Both the position numbers and the translations under genes were made by a program. A stretch of DNA of 8,406 bases from JAWLCG01 sp041687295 (GTDB lineage: Bacteria; Planctomycetota; Phycisphaerae; SM23-33; FEN-1343), in assembly GCA_041687295.1 (NCBI GenBank), contig JAWLCG010000223.1, positions 1-8,406 on the forward strand, in the 5' to 3' direction. Positions 1 to 6,812 of this stretch are shown here, in pieces. Within the stretch, counting starts at the first letter, position 1. Every line of letters starts with the position of its first letter. Below the pieces are notes generated by a model. It saw nothing but the letters and a program-made list of their open reading frames with translations. It ran no database searches and was not told where the DNA came from.

Positions 1-653
1 ACCACGCCGTAGCGCTCCAGATCGGCGACGCGGTCGGGGACCTCCTCGGCCGGCCAGGCACCGTTGACGTCCACCCGCAGGCTGTATCGGCCCGCCTGGA
101 GCCCGTCGGCCAGCTGGCGGTTCACCGCCTGGAGATTCGCCCGGTCGACGTCCTCGCCCAGGCCCAGCTTGAGCTTGAAGTCCCGCAGGCCGTACCAGCG
201 CATCCGCCGCAGCATGCGGGCCGTCCGGGCCGGATTGGCCGAGCCCAACGGCCCCGTCACGCCGGGCCACTGGCTGGCCGGTGACGCCTCACCCGGCAGG
301 CTGAGCCGATAGGCCCCGAAGCCCGCCAGCTCCACCGCACAGCGGGCCGCCAGCATGGGCCGATCGCCCTCCATCGAGGGCAGCTCGCGGATGGCCTCGA
401 CCGCCTCCTCGGCCGTGCGGCAGGCCCGCAGGCGGGGCCAGTAGTGCGCCTCGATGTCCTCGCGGACGCTCTGGAGCGTCTCGCCGGTCACGTAGGGCCT
501 CGGCAGCGTCTCGCCCCAGCCGTCCCGGCCGCTGCGGGTCCGCAGGCGCACGAGGATGGCCTCGGCCACCTCGCGCCGGGCGGTCGCGTGCTCGAAGGGC
601 CGCATCGGCAGGGCCGAGCGGAACAGATCCATGCGCAGCGGCGGGTCGATCAT
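1..653 (-). CDS. Enolase-superfamily enzyme (mandelate racemase / muconate lactonizing type), N-terminal part
   Basis: Reading the minus strand from an ATG at 653 gives 217 complete codons and runs off the left edge, so the C-terminus is missing. The start MIDPPLRMDLFRSALPMRPF is typical of the family's N-terminal capping domain; an in-frame ATG at 632 (Met8) is an equally possible start, and there is no clear Shine-Dalgarno for either. GWGETLPRPYVTGET (about residues 45-59) matches the mobile capping-domain loop that shapes the active site. ARCAVELA (103-110) matches the conserved segment leading into the barrel. FKLKLG carries the KxK pair (Lys160, Lys162), the second of which is normally the general acid/base. 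RVDVNGAW supplies Asp195, normally the first Mg2+ ligand, with Asn197. Family members abstract the proton alpha to a carboxylate. KxK fits the MLE subgroup (dipeptide epimerases, cycloisomerases, o-succinylbenzoate synthase), but the substrate cannot be deduced. It diverges from the ABC ATPase gene across about 600 bp. Confidence 0.88.
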   Translation of the reverse strand, partial: MIDPPLRMDLFRSALPMRPFEHATARREVAEAILVRLRTRSGRDGWGETLPRPYVTGETLQSVREDIEAHYWPRLRACRTAEEAVEAIRELPSMEGDRPMLAARCAVELAGFGAYRLSLPGEASPASQWPGVTGPLGSANPARTARMLRRMRWYGLRDFKLKLGLGEDVDRANLQAVNRQLADGLQAGRYSLRVDVNGAWPAEEVPDRVADLERYGV

Positions 654-673
654 GGGCCTAACGATACCGAATC

Positions 674-687
674 GCCCCCCGGGGGGC
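674..687. repeat. Perfect 14-bp GC palindrome
   Basis: GCCCCCCGGGGGGC is fully self-complementary and ends 21 bp upstream of the minus-strand ATG at 653. In the mRNA it could fold back in the 5' leader of the enolase-superfamily gene, but with no loop it may simply be a GC-rich accident. Confidence 0.4.
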
Positions 688-738
688 ACGCGGGTTCTTC
701 CGCGAAGACGCGATGGCTCAGATGGGAGAGGAAGCGTG

Positions 739-774
739 ACAGATCCTCTATCTGTGTAATCGGCCGTTATCTGT
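739..774. promoter_or_regulatory. Possible operator: inverted and direct ATCTGT repeats
   Basis: ACAGAT (739-744) and ATCTGT (750-755) form a perfect 6-bp inverted repeat around CCTCT. A second ATCTGT lies at 769-774, exactly 19 bp (nearly two helical turns) from the first, with the palindrome CGGCCG at 761-766 between them. The patch is less GC-rich than its surroundings and lies 86-121 bp upstream of the minus-strand start at 653, where a regulator site would be expected. No known regulator motif is recognised. Confidence 0.25.
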
Positions 775-830
775 ACGACCAGCGTGCAGAACCACGATCT
801 TCTCTAGCGATTTCGCATGCACCGCCGGCC

Positions 831-1014
831 GAGAAACTCCCCGGGGGCTCTGCCCCGGACCCCGGGATTTTGCGCATGGGGCCCACCGGCAGAGGCTCCA
901 GGCCGCCCGTCCTCGGGCCCGGCCGGCCGGCGGGGGCGCGAGCCCATCCCATGCCGGAGGCCCAAAGCGATAAATCCCGGGGGTGTGGGGGCAGAGCCCC
1001 TGCGCGGTTTCCTC
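831..1014. repeat. Long imperfect inverted repeat (fold-back / REP- or MITE-like element)
   Basis: The left arm at 844-870 reads GGGGCTCTGCCCC, then GGACCCCGGGATTT. The right arm at 972-1000, read on the minus strand, gives GGGGCTCTGCCCC, then CACACCCCCGGGATTT. The match continues outward with gaps (GAGAAAC at 831-837 against GAGGAAAC from 1014 on the minus strand) and, more weakly, inward (CATGGGGCCCACCGGC from 875 against TTTGGGCCTCCGGC from the complement of 953-966). The whole 184 bp can fold into one long hairpin around a CCGGCCGGCCGG-like centre. There is no coding frame or transposase. Palindromic extragenic elements of this kind are usually dispersed in many copies in a genome, which cannot be tested from one window. 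Confidence 0.6.
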
Positions 1015-1051
1015 TGGACCGCCGGGCGGGGGTACGGATTCAGGTTGGGTT

Positions 1052-1066
1052 GCGGGCGAAGCCCGC
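1052..1066. repeat. Small perfect hairpin
   Basis: GCGGGC and GCCCGC pair perfectly around a GAA loop. It lies within TTGGG...GGGCAA, which pairs only partly. No T-run follows, so it is not a typical intrinsic terminator. Confidence 0.4.
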
Positions 1067-1128
1067 GCTGGGCAATCTGTGTCGATCGAGTCGTCGGCGG
1101 GGGCTGAGGCCAGGGAGAAGGGCAAAGA

Positions 1129-1153
1129 CGTGGCTACAAACGGCGTAGCCACG
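1129..1153. repeat. 9-bp-stem hairpin upstream of the ABC promoter
   Basis: CGTGGCTAC (1129-1137) and GTAGCCACG (1145-1153) are perfect reverse complements around a 7-nt loop, AAACGGC. The hairpin ends 65 bp upstream of the -35 box of the ABC ATPase gene. It could be a protein-binding site or a repeat remnant. No T-run follows on either strand to support a terminator. Confidence 0.45.
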
Positions 1154-1218
1154 GCACCCGGATGCCCGGTGTAGACCCGTCCTTGCACCACCCCCGCGCC
1201 TTTCCGTGGCCGAGCGCG

Positions 1219-1246
1219 TTGACAGCGCGGGGGCGCGGATCATACT
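1219..1246 (+). promoter_or_regulatory. Sigma70-like promoter for the ABC ATPase gene
   Basis: A consensus -35 box TTGACA (1219-1224) is followed after 16 bp by CATACT (1241-1246), which matches four of six positions of TATAAT. Initiation 6-8 bp downstream of the -10 box falls at about 1252-1254, directly before the ATG at 1255. The transcript would therefore be leaderless or have a leader of only a few nucleotides, which agrees with the lack of a Shine-Dalgarno before this ATG. Confidence 0.6.
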
Positions 1247-1254
1247 CTCATGCC

Positions 1255-2346
<1,092 letters not shown>

Positions 2347-2472
2347 ACCGGCCGACAATGCATCACCCCCGGGCCCGGCCCATCGCCGCGGCCCATTCCG
2401 TGCGAGACCCGCGGGCGGATGGTACCCATTCCAGCCGCACCGACCCCAGACGAAAGCGGTTGGTGTCCCTTG
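2347..2472 (+). other. Short gap between the ABC ATPase and the first MFS gene
   Basis: These 126 bp contain no convincing terminator, promoter or Shine-Dalgarno, so read-through from the ABC ATPase gene into the MFS gene is possible. An in-frame ATG at 2419 would add 18 residues to the MFS protein, but this stretch is rich in Pro and Ala and has no counterpart in the downstream paralogue. Confidence 0.4.
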
Positions 2473-3987
2473 GTGCCGAGCCTGTGGAAGACCCAGTCCT
2501 ACGCCGAGCTGCCCGCCCTGAGCGTGCGGGGCCTGGCCCTGCGCCGCAGCCTGCGGATCGTCACGATCGCCTGGATGTTCGGCTCGACCTGGATGGTCGC
2601 CATCGGCGGCGCGACGGTCCTGAACTTTGGCGCCCTGGCCGGCTTCAGCGACTTCCACTGGGCGATGCTCACCACGATCGCCTTCGCCGCCACGCTCGCG
2701 CAGGTGCCGGCGAGCTACCTCGTCGAGCGCACCGGCCTGCGGAAGTTCATGTTCATCCACGCCGTCACGCTGGGGCGGTTCATGTGGGTGCTGATCGGCC
2801 TGGTGCCGCTGCTGCTGCTGTGGACGGGCGGGCCGGGGCTGGCGATCTGGGCGATGTTCGGCCTGAGCCTGATCGGGTGGATCCTGGGCCACCTCGGCGC
2901 CCCGGCCTGGACGACCTGGATGGGCGACCTGATCCCCTCGCGGATCCGTGGCCGATACTTCGCCCGGCGCAACGTCTACGCCATCTGCGTCCAGATCATC
3001 GTCACCATCGCCCTGGGCGTGCTGTTCGACCGCGTCGTGCCGGCCGAGCTGCGCCAGGCCCTGCGCGACCGCCAGCTGCTGGCCGAGCAGCTGCCCCGGC
3101 TGGTGTACGTGCTCAGCGCGGTCTACATCGCCGCGGGGCTCTCGGGCATGGTCGACATCCTGCTGTTCGCCCGCGTCCGCGAGCTGGTGCGGGCCGCCCC
3201 GCCGGCGCCGATCCGTCTGACCGACGTCATCCGCGAGCCGCTGCGCGACCGGCGGTTCGTCCGCTACGTGGCGGGCATCTCGACGACGACGCTGGGCACG
3301 GCGCTGGCGATGGCCTTCTACGGCCCGCTGGCGCAGAAGCACCTGGAGCTCTCGAACACCTGGCTGAACATCACGCTGATGATCTGCGGGCCTATCGGGG
3401 CGATCCTCAGCTCGCGCCTCTGGGGCCGGCTGATCGACCGCTGGGGCCGCCGGCCCGTCCTGCTGATCAGCACCGCCGGCGTGGCGCTGACGATGTGGGG
3501 CTGGCTGCTCATCCCGCCGGCTGAGCCGTGGCGCTACGCCCTGTCGCTGGTCACCTTCGTCAGCGGCATCGCCTGGACGGGCATCGGCATGGGCCAGTTC
3601 AACATGCTGCTGACCTTCACCGACCACGGCGGGCGGAGCACCTTCGTCGCCGCCAGCAGCGTCATCGTCTCGCTGGCCGGCGTCGCCGGCAGCCAGATCG
3701 GGGCGGCCATCGCCTCGGCCCTGGAGCCCATGCGCTGGACGGTCGGGCCCTTCGTGCTGATCCACTACCACGTGGTGATCTTCCTGTCCGGGGCCGTCTG
3801 CCTGCTCAGCTGCCTCTGGATCGCCGGCGTGGACGACCCCGGCGCCAAGCCGACCCTGACGATGATCCGCGAGCTGCGGACCAACCTCTACCACGGCATG
3901 GGCTCGATGTTCCTGCTGCCCACCCGCCTGGTCGGCTGGTCCGGCAAGGCCCTCTACCGCGTCGGCCAGCCCCCCCGCCGCGAGTAG
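2473..3987 (+). CDS. Major facilitator superfamily (MFS) transporter, copy 1
   Basis: A 504-residue inner-membrane protein with about 12 hydrophobic segments, a secondary transporter driven by ion gradients or facilitated diffusion. The N-terminal half carries AWTTWMGDLIPSRIRGRYFARRN (145-167), a charged cytoplasmic loop typical of a planctomycete-enriched MFS group. The C-terminal half carries MFS motif A, GRLIDRWGRRPVL (318-330). The GTG at 2473 is preferred because similarity to copy 2 begins there (VPSLWKTQSYAELPALSVRG); an in-frame ATG at 2419 is the alternative, and neither has a clear Shine-Dalgarno. After the last membrane segment a tail of about 60 residues (DDPGAKPTLTMIRELRTNLYHGMG... 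to GQPPRRE) is probably cytoplasmic. It is the tandem paralogue of the gene at 4454. The substrate cannot be deduced, and motif A alone does not separate sugar, drug or metabolite carriers. Confidence 0.88.
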   Translation: MPSLWKTQSYAELPALSVRGLALRRSLRIVTIAWMFGSTWMVAIGGATVLNFGALAGFSDFHWAMLTTIAFAATLAQVPASYLVERTGLRKFMFIHAVTLGRFMWVLIGLVPLLLLWTGGPGLAIWAMFGLSLIGWILGHLGAPAWTTWMGDLIPSRIRGRYFARRNVYAICVQIIVTIALGVLFDRVVPAELRQALRDRQLLAEQLPRLVYVLSAVYIAAGLSGMVDILLFARVRELVRAAPPAPIRLTDVIREPLRDRRFVRYVAGISTTTLGTALAMAFYGPLAQKHLELSNTWLNITLMICGPIGAILSSRLWGRLIDRWGRRPVLLISTAGVALTMWGWLLIPPAEPWRYALSLVTFVSGIAWTGIGMGQFNMLLTFTDHGGRSTFVAASSVIVSLAGVAGSQIGAAIASALEPMRWTVGPFVLIHYHVVIFLSGAVCLLSCLWIAGVDDPGAKPTLTMIRELRTNLYHGMGSMFLLPTRLVGWSGKALYRVGQPPRRE

Positions 3988-3996
3988 GTCGCCCCC

Positions 3997-4038
3997 ATAG
4001 AGCCCCGGGCTTGCCCGGGGTCTTCGGAAACGCCCACC
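3997..4038 (+). repeat. 42-bp direct repeat, copy 1, with terminator-like hairpin
   Basis: It matches 4194-4235 at 39 of 42 positions (differences at 4000, 4027 and 4028). Each copy contains the perfect inverted repeat CCCCGGGC-TT-GCCCGGGG followed by TCTTCG. Copy 1 starts 9 bp after the stop codon of the first MFS gene, so it may act as that gene's transcription terminator, although the T-run is poor. Confidence 0.8.
4003..4024 (+). terminator. Possible terminator after MFS copy 1
   Basis: CCCCGGGC (4003-4010) and GCCCGGGG (4013-4020) pair perfectly, realistically as a 7-bp stem with a CTTG loop, and are followed by TCTT. The stem is strong and lies 15 bp behind the stop codon. The T-run is too short for a textbook intrinsic terminator, and the same hairpin recurs at 4200-4217, upstream of a gene, so it may be part of a repeat rather than a dedicated terminator. 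Confidence 0.4.
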
Positions 4039-4044
4039 CGACAC

Positions 4045-4185
4045 GTAGGGCACGTAGGGTCGCGGAGCATAGCGGAGCGGTTCTGCGTGCCGCGAGGGCG
4101 CCCGGCGATTCGAGGGGGGATCCGTCATCGCGGCACGCGGAACCTCGCCTCCGCTGGCGCTACGGCGAGAACCCACGTGCCCTAC
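4045..4185. repeat. Fold-back element between the direct repeats
   Basis: The left arm (4045-4094) begins GTAGGGCACGTAGGGT and ends GGTTCTGCGTGCCGCG. The right arm (4129-4185), on the minus strand, begins GTAGGGCACGTGGGTT and ends GGTTCCGCGTGCCGCG. The arm ends pair well, the middle pairs with gaps (shared AGCGGA), and the loop is 34 bp. The outer end also has a tandem 9-mer, CACGTAGGG twice (4042-4059). With 42-bp direct repeats on both sides, the structure looks like a non-autonomous mobile or REP/BIME-like element. No transposase is present. Confidence 0.7.
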
Positions 4186-4193
4186 CGCTCGGT

Positions 4194-4235
4194 ATATAGC
4201 CCCGGGCTTGCCCGGGGTCTTCGAGAACGCCCACC
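4194..4235 (+). repeat. 42-bp direct repeat, copy 2
   Basis: This is the second copy of the repeat at 3997-4038, offset by exactly 197 bp and with three mismatches. The CCCCGGGC-TT-GCCCGGGG hairpin is fully conserved (4200-4217). It lies upstream of the second MFS gene, so termination of that gene is not its purpose. Confidence 0.8.
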
Positions 4236-4281
4236 AGCGCCCCCGGTGGCGGAGCTGACCGCTGCGGCGGGCCCTGAGGGG

Positions 4282-4287
4282 TATAAT
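4282..4287 (+). promoter_or_regulatory. Candidate -10 box (TATAAT) upstream of MFS copy 2
   Basis: A perfect TATAAT is notable in DNA this GC-rich. The best -35-like sequence, CTGACC (4255-4260), is 21 bp away, which is too far, so a promoter here would depend on an activator or another contact. Initiation near 4294 would give a leader of about 160 nt to the GTG at 4454. Confidence 0.35.
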
Positions 4288-4369
4288 GGGGCTCTGGACC
4301 GGCGGTCGGGGCGAACCCGGGGCGCCTGCGGCCGGTATGAGGGGGATATTCTCCAGCCGGTGTGGCCCA

Positions 4370-4398
4370 TTGATGCCGGCCAACCCGATAGGTAGGGT
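4370..4398 (+). promoter_or_regulatory. Alternative promoter for MFS copy 2
   Basis: TTGATG (4370-4375), a four-of-six match to the -35 consensus, is followed after exactly 17 bp by TAGGGT (4393-4398). That matches only three of six positions but keeps the key first T, second A and last T of the -10 box. Initiation near 4405 would give a leader of about 50 nt to the GTG at 4454. Confidence 0.3.
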
Positions 4399-4453
4399 AT
4401 CCGACAATTCGGCCGGCGGTCCGCGCGACGGCCCTGGCCCTGACAGGTGGTAC

Positions 4454-6016
4454 GTGGTCAGCAAGATCTGGCGATCGCAGTCCTACAACGAGCTGCCCGC
4501 TCTGAGCGTGCGCGGGCGGGAGCTGCGCGCCAGCCTTCGCATCGTGACGGCGGGCTGGATGTTCGGCACCGTCTGGATGGCCGCCATCGGCGGCGCGACG
4601 ATCCTGAACTTCGGCGACCTGGCCGGCTTCCAGGACTTCCACTGGCAGATCCTGCCGGCGATCGGCTTCGCGGCCACGCTCGCCCAGGTGCCCGCCAGCT
4701 ACCTCATCGAGAAGACCGGCCTGCGGAAGTACCAGTTCATCCACTCGATGACGCTGGGGCGATTCATGTGGATCCTCATCGGCCTGGTGCCGCTGAGCCT
4801 GTTCTACCTGCCCCGCACCTTCGCCATCTGGTCGCTGTTCGCCCTGACCTTCGTCGGCTGGGTGCTGCTGCACCTGGGCAGCCCGGCCTGGACGACCTGG
4901 ATGGGCGACCTGATCCCCCAGCGCATCCGCGGGCGCTACTTCGCCCGGCGGAACATGTACGCGGTGGCCGTCAACCTCGCGGCCGTGCTGGCGCTGGGGT
5001 TCCTGTTCGATGCGATCCTGAGCCCCTCGGCCAAGTCGCTGCTGGACAAGCAGGTGCTGTCCGCCCGGGAGTACCCGCTGCTGGTGTTCATCCTCAGCGG
5101 GGTGTTCATCCTGGCCGGCGTGTGCGGCATGGTGGACATCCTGCTGTTCCGGCGGGTCCGCGAGGTGGCGCGGACGGCGCCGGCGCAGCTGGTGGGGCTC
5201 AAGCAGATCATCGTCGAGCCGCTGAGCAACCCGCGCTTCCGCCACTTCGTGCTGGACCTGGGCACGCAGACCTTCGGCGTCTCGCTGTCGATGGGCCTGT
5301 TCGGGCCCCTGGCGCGCAAGCACTTCGAGCTGTCCAACGTCTGGGTCAACATCGTGCTGATGGTGGCCGGGCCGATCGGGGGCATCCTCAGCTCGCGCTT
5401 CTGGGGCGCCCTGATCGACCGCTGGGGGCGAAAACCCGTGCTGGTGCTGAGCACCTGCGGGCTGACGATGGCGGCCTGGGGCTGGCTGCTCGTGCCGCCG
5501 GTGGACCCCTGGCGCTACCTGCTGCCGCTGGTGACCTTCTACGGCGGGATGATCTGGACCGGCGTGCAGATGGCGCAGTTCAACATGATGCTCAGCTTCA
5601 CCGACGACGGCGGGCGGAGCACCTACGTCGCCGCCAGCAGCCTGATCGTCTCGCTGGTGGGCCTGCTGGGCAGCCTGACCGGCGGCTACCTGGTGGGCGT
5701 GTTCGACGGCGTGCACATCGTGCTGGGCTCGTACGTGTTCATCAACTACCACGTGATGGCCTTCCTCAGCGGGGCCGTCCGCGCCGCCAGCCTCATCTTC
5801 GTGTTCAAGCTCGAGGACCCCGGCGCCCGGCCCACGCGGATGATGATCCGCCAGATCCGCACGAACGTCTACCACAACATGGCGGCCATGGTGTTCATGC
5901 CGATGCGGGTGGCCGGCTGGTCGGCCAAGGCGCTCTACCGCGTCAACGGCCAGGGCCCCAACCCGCCCGCCGAGACCCCCCAGGACTCCGACGAGATTTC
6001 CACCGGCCCGCGGTAG
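4454..6016 (+). CDS. Major facilitator superfamily (MFS) transporter, copy 2
   Basis: A 520-residue inner-membrane secondary transporter with about 12 hydrophobic segments. It is so close to copy 1 that the loop AWTTWMGDLIPQRIRGRYFARRN (145-167) and motif A, GALIDRWGRKPVL (318-330), fall at identical residue numbers; only a one-residue shift near the start and a compensating one near residue 110 are needed. Like copy 1 it has the N-terminal block QSYNELPALSVRG and ends in a similar ALYRV region, but it then carries an extra hydrophilic tail (NGQGPNPPAETPQDSDEISTGPR). The GTG at 4454 is chosen because similarity to copy 1 begins there; in-frame ATGs at 4286, 4337 and 4373 would add residues of low complexity. 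AGGTGG at 4445-4450 is a poor Shine-Dalgarno, only 3 nt from the GTG. The CYTH gene follows 17 bp after the stop, implying co-transcription. The substrate is unknown. Confidence 0.88.
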   Translation: MVSKIWRSQSYNELPALSVRGRELRASLRIVTAGWMFGTVWMAAIGGATILNFGDLAGFQDFHWQILPAIGFAATLAQVPASYLIEKTGLRKYQFIHSMTLGRFMWILIGLVPLSLFYLPRTFAIWSLFALTFVGWVLLHLGSPAWTTWMGDLIPQRIRGRYFARRNMYAVAVNLAAVLALGFLFDAILSPSAKSLLDKQVLSAREYPLLVFILSGVFILAGVCGMVDILLFRRVREVARTAPAQLVGLKQIIVEPLSNPRFRHFVLDLGTQTFGVSLSMGLFGPLARKHFELSNVWVNIVLMVAGPIGGILSSRFWGALIDRWGRKPVLVLSTCGLTMAAWGWLLVPPVDPWRYLLPLVTFYGGMIWTGVQMAQFNMMLSFTDDGGRSTYVAASSLIVSLVGLLGSLTGGYLVGVFDGVHIVLGSYVFINYHVMAFLSGAVRAASLIFVFKLEDPGARPTRMMIRQIRTNVYHNMAAMVFMPMRVAGWSAKALYRVNGQGPNPPAETPQDSDEISTGPR

Positions 6017-6023
6017 CCACCCC

Positions 6024-6028
6024 AGGAG
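6024..6028 (+). promoter_or_regulatory. Ribosome binding site of the CYTH gene
   Basis: AGGAG lies 5 nt before the ATG at 6034, within the 17-bp gap after the MFS stop codon. It supports this start and independent translation within the operon. Clear Shine-Dalgarno sequences are absent before the two MFS genes and the ABC ATPase gene. Confidence 0.65.
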
Positions 6029-6033
6029 CGCCC

Positions 6034-6627
6034 ATGCCGTCCGAGATCGAGGCCAAGTTCCGCATCGACGAGCTGCAGGGCCCCCGCCAGCGCCTCACCG
6101 AGCTGGGCGCCCGCCGCCGGGGCCGGGTCCTCGAGACCAACCGCTACTTCGATTGGCCCGACCGCCGACTCCGCGACGCCGACAGCGGCCTGCGGGTCCG
6201 GGTGGCCCAACCCATCGACGCAGAGAACCGCCCGGCCAGCCAGCCGCCGCGCGTCGAGGTGACCTACAAGGGCCCCCGCCAGCCCGGACCCATCAAGATC
6301 CGCCCCGAGACCCAGTTCGCCGCCGACGACGCCGAGGCCCCCGCCGCGCTGCTCAGCGCCCTGGGGCTGGATACGACCCTCACCTTCGAGAAACGCCGCG
6401 AGACGTGGGAGCTCGACGGCTGCCTCGTCGAGCTGGACGAGCTGCCGCACGTCGGCGTGTTCCTCGAGATCGAGGGCCCCACCGAGCAGGCCGTACGGAG
6501 TGTCCAGCGCCGCCTGGCACTCAGCGACGACGACCTGGAGCAGACCAACTACCTCGGCATGATGCTCGCCTACCAGCGGGCGCATTGCCCAGGCCAGACG
6601 CGGGTGGGGTTTGACGGGGGCCGCTAG
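6034..6627 (+). CDS. CYTH-domain protein, class IV adenylate cyclase / triphosphate-hydrolase-like
   Basis: This 197-residue soluble protein has the CYTH signature ExExK at its start (Glu4-Ile-Glu6-Ala-Lys8), followed by NRYFDWPDRRLRDADSGLRVR (36-56), VEVTYKGP (74-81), KIRPETQF (88-95), FEKRRETWELDG (118-129), VELDELP (132-138) and FLEIEGP (143-149). These supply the alternating basic strands that bind a triphosphate in a tunnel and the acidic residues (Glu145, Glu147) that hold divalent metal. Known relatives make cAMP from ATP (CyaB type) or hydrolyse thiamine triphosphate or inorganic triphosphate, and sequence alone does not settle which. The ATG is supported by AGGAG 5 nt upstream, and the length is normal for the single-domain family, with no CHAD domain attached. 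It sits 17 bp behind MFS copy 2, so it is probably co-transcribed with that transporter. Confidence 0.88.
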   Translation: MPSEIEAKFRIDELQGPRQRLTELGARRRGRVLETNRYFDWPDRRLRDADSGLRVRVAQPIDAENRPASQPPRVEVTYKGPRQPGPIKIRPETQFAADDAEAPAALLSALGLDTTLTFEKRRETWELDGCLVELDELPHVGVFLEIEGPTEQAVRSVQRRLALSDDDLEQTNYLGMMLAYQRAHCPGQTRVGFDGGR

Positions 6628-6674
6628 ACCGTCTTGCGATTGCGCCTGTGGGTCCCAAAGCGCCTCCGGCCCAA

Positions 6675-6698
6675 GCCCACGGATTGCCATCCGTGGGC
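6675..6698 (+). terminator. Perfect 10-bp stem-loop after the CYTH gene, possible terminator
   Basis: GCCCACGGAT and ATCCGTGGGC are exact reverse complements around TGCC. The hairpin starts 47 bp after the CYTH stop codon, where an operon end is expected. No T-run follows, so it may instead be an extragenic palindromic repeat or an mRNA-stabilising 3' structure. Confidence 0.45.
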
Positions 6699-6770
6699 AT
6701 CGTGGCCAAGCCGTTGATCTTGAGGCACGCGCACCGGCAGGTCCGGGCGCAAGACGCTCTGGCGGGAAGG

Positions 6771-6812
6771 TGGGGCTCCGCTGCGCTGCGCCCCAGCCTA
6801 CGGCGCAGGCTG
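6771..6812. repeat. Two overlapping, mutually exclusive GC hairpins
   Basis: TGGGGC (6771-6776) pairs with GCCCCA (6790-6795). CAGCCT (6794-6799) pairs with AGGCTG (6807-6812). The two stems share positions 6794-6795, so they compete. The look is of a dispersed palindromic repeat; an attenuator is possible but unsupported, because no leader peptide or T-run is seen. Confidence 0.4.

Larger units (their letters stand above)
654..1254. other. Divergent intergenic region, about 600 bp, rich in palindromes
   Basis: No open frame here resembles a protein; the short ones are Arg/Gly/Pro-rich products of GC-rich DNA. From left to right it holds a 14-bp perfect GC palindrome (674-687), ATCTGT/ACAGAT repeats in a less GC-rich patch (739-774), a long imperfect fold-back (831-1014), a small hairpin GCGGGC-GAA-GCCCGC (1052-1066), a 9-bp-stem hairpin (1129-1153) and a promoter (1219-1246). 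The enolase-superfamily gene leaves to the left and the ABC ATPase to the right, so promoters for both should lie here. Confidence 0.7.
3988..4453 (+). other. Inter-paralogue gap, 466 bp, holding a composite repeat and candidate promoters
   Basis: No gene is supported here. The left half (3997-4235) is a composite repeat made of two 42-bp direct repeats around a fold-back. The right half (4236-4453) holds two promoter-like sequences for the second MFS gene. Open frames that cross it are extensions of shadow frames from the neighbouring genes. Confidence 0.65.

Noticed and set aside
444..1191. Several overlapping open frames of 60-234 codons on both strands in and beside the divergent intergenic region
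   Set aside because: They are low-complexity Arg/Gly/Pro/Ala products, overlap each other in all frames, cross palindromes and the enolase-superfamily gene, and have no ribosome binding sites.
3997..4235. CRISPR array or attachment site
   Set aside because: There are only two direct repeats of 42 bp with 155 bp between them, no series of regular spacers, no cas genes, and no integrase or tRNA to suggest an attachment site.
4160..5875. A 571-codon minus-strand open frame over the second MFS gene
   Set aside because: It has the same composition as the antisense frame over the first MFS gene, and the resemblance between them only reflects the similarity of the two MFS genes on the other strand.
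4447..6033. Long plus-strand open frame that runs in the CYTH reading frame through the second MFS gene, suggesting a fusion or a larger CYTH protein
   Set aside because: The part before 6034 is Arg/Gly/Pro-rich shadow translation of the MFS gene. The CYTH signature starts right after the ATG at 6034, which has its own AGGAG.
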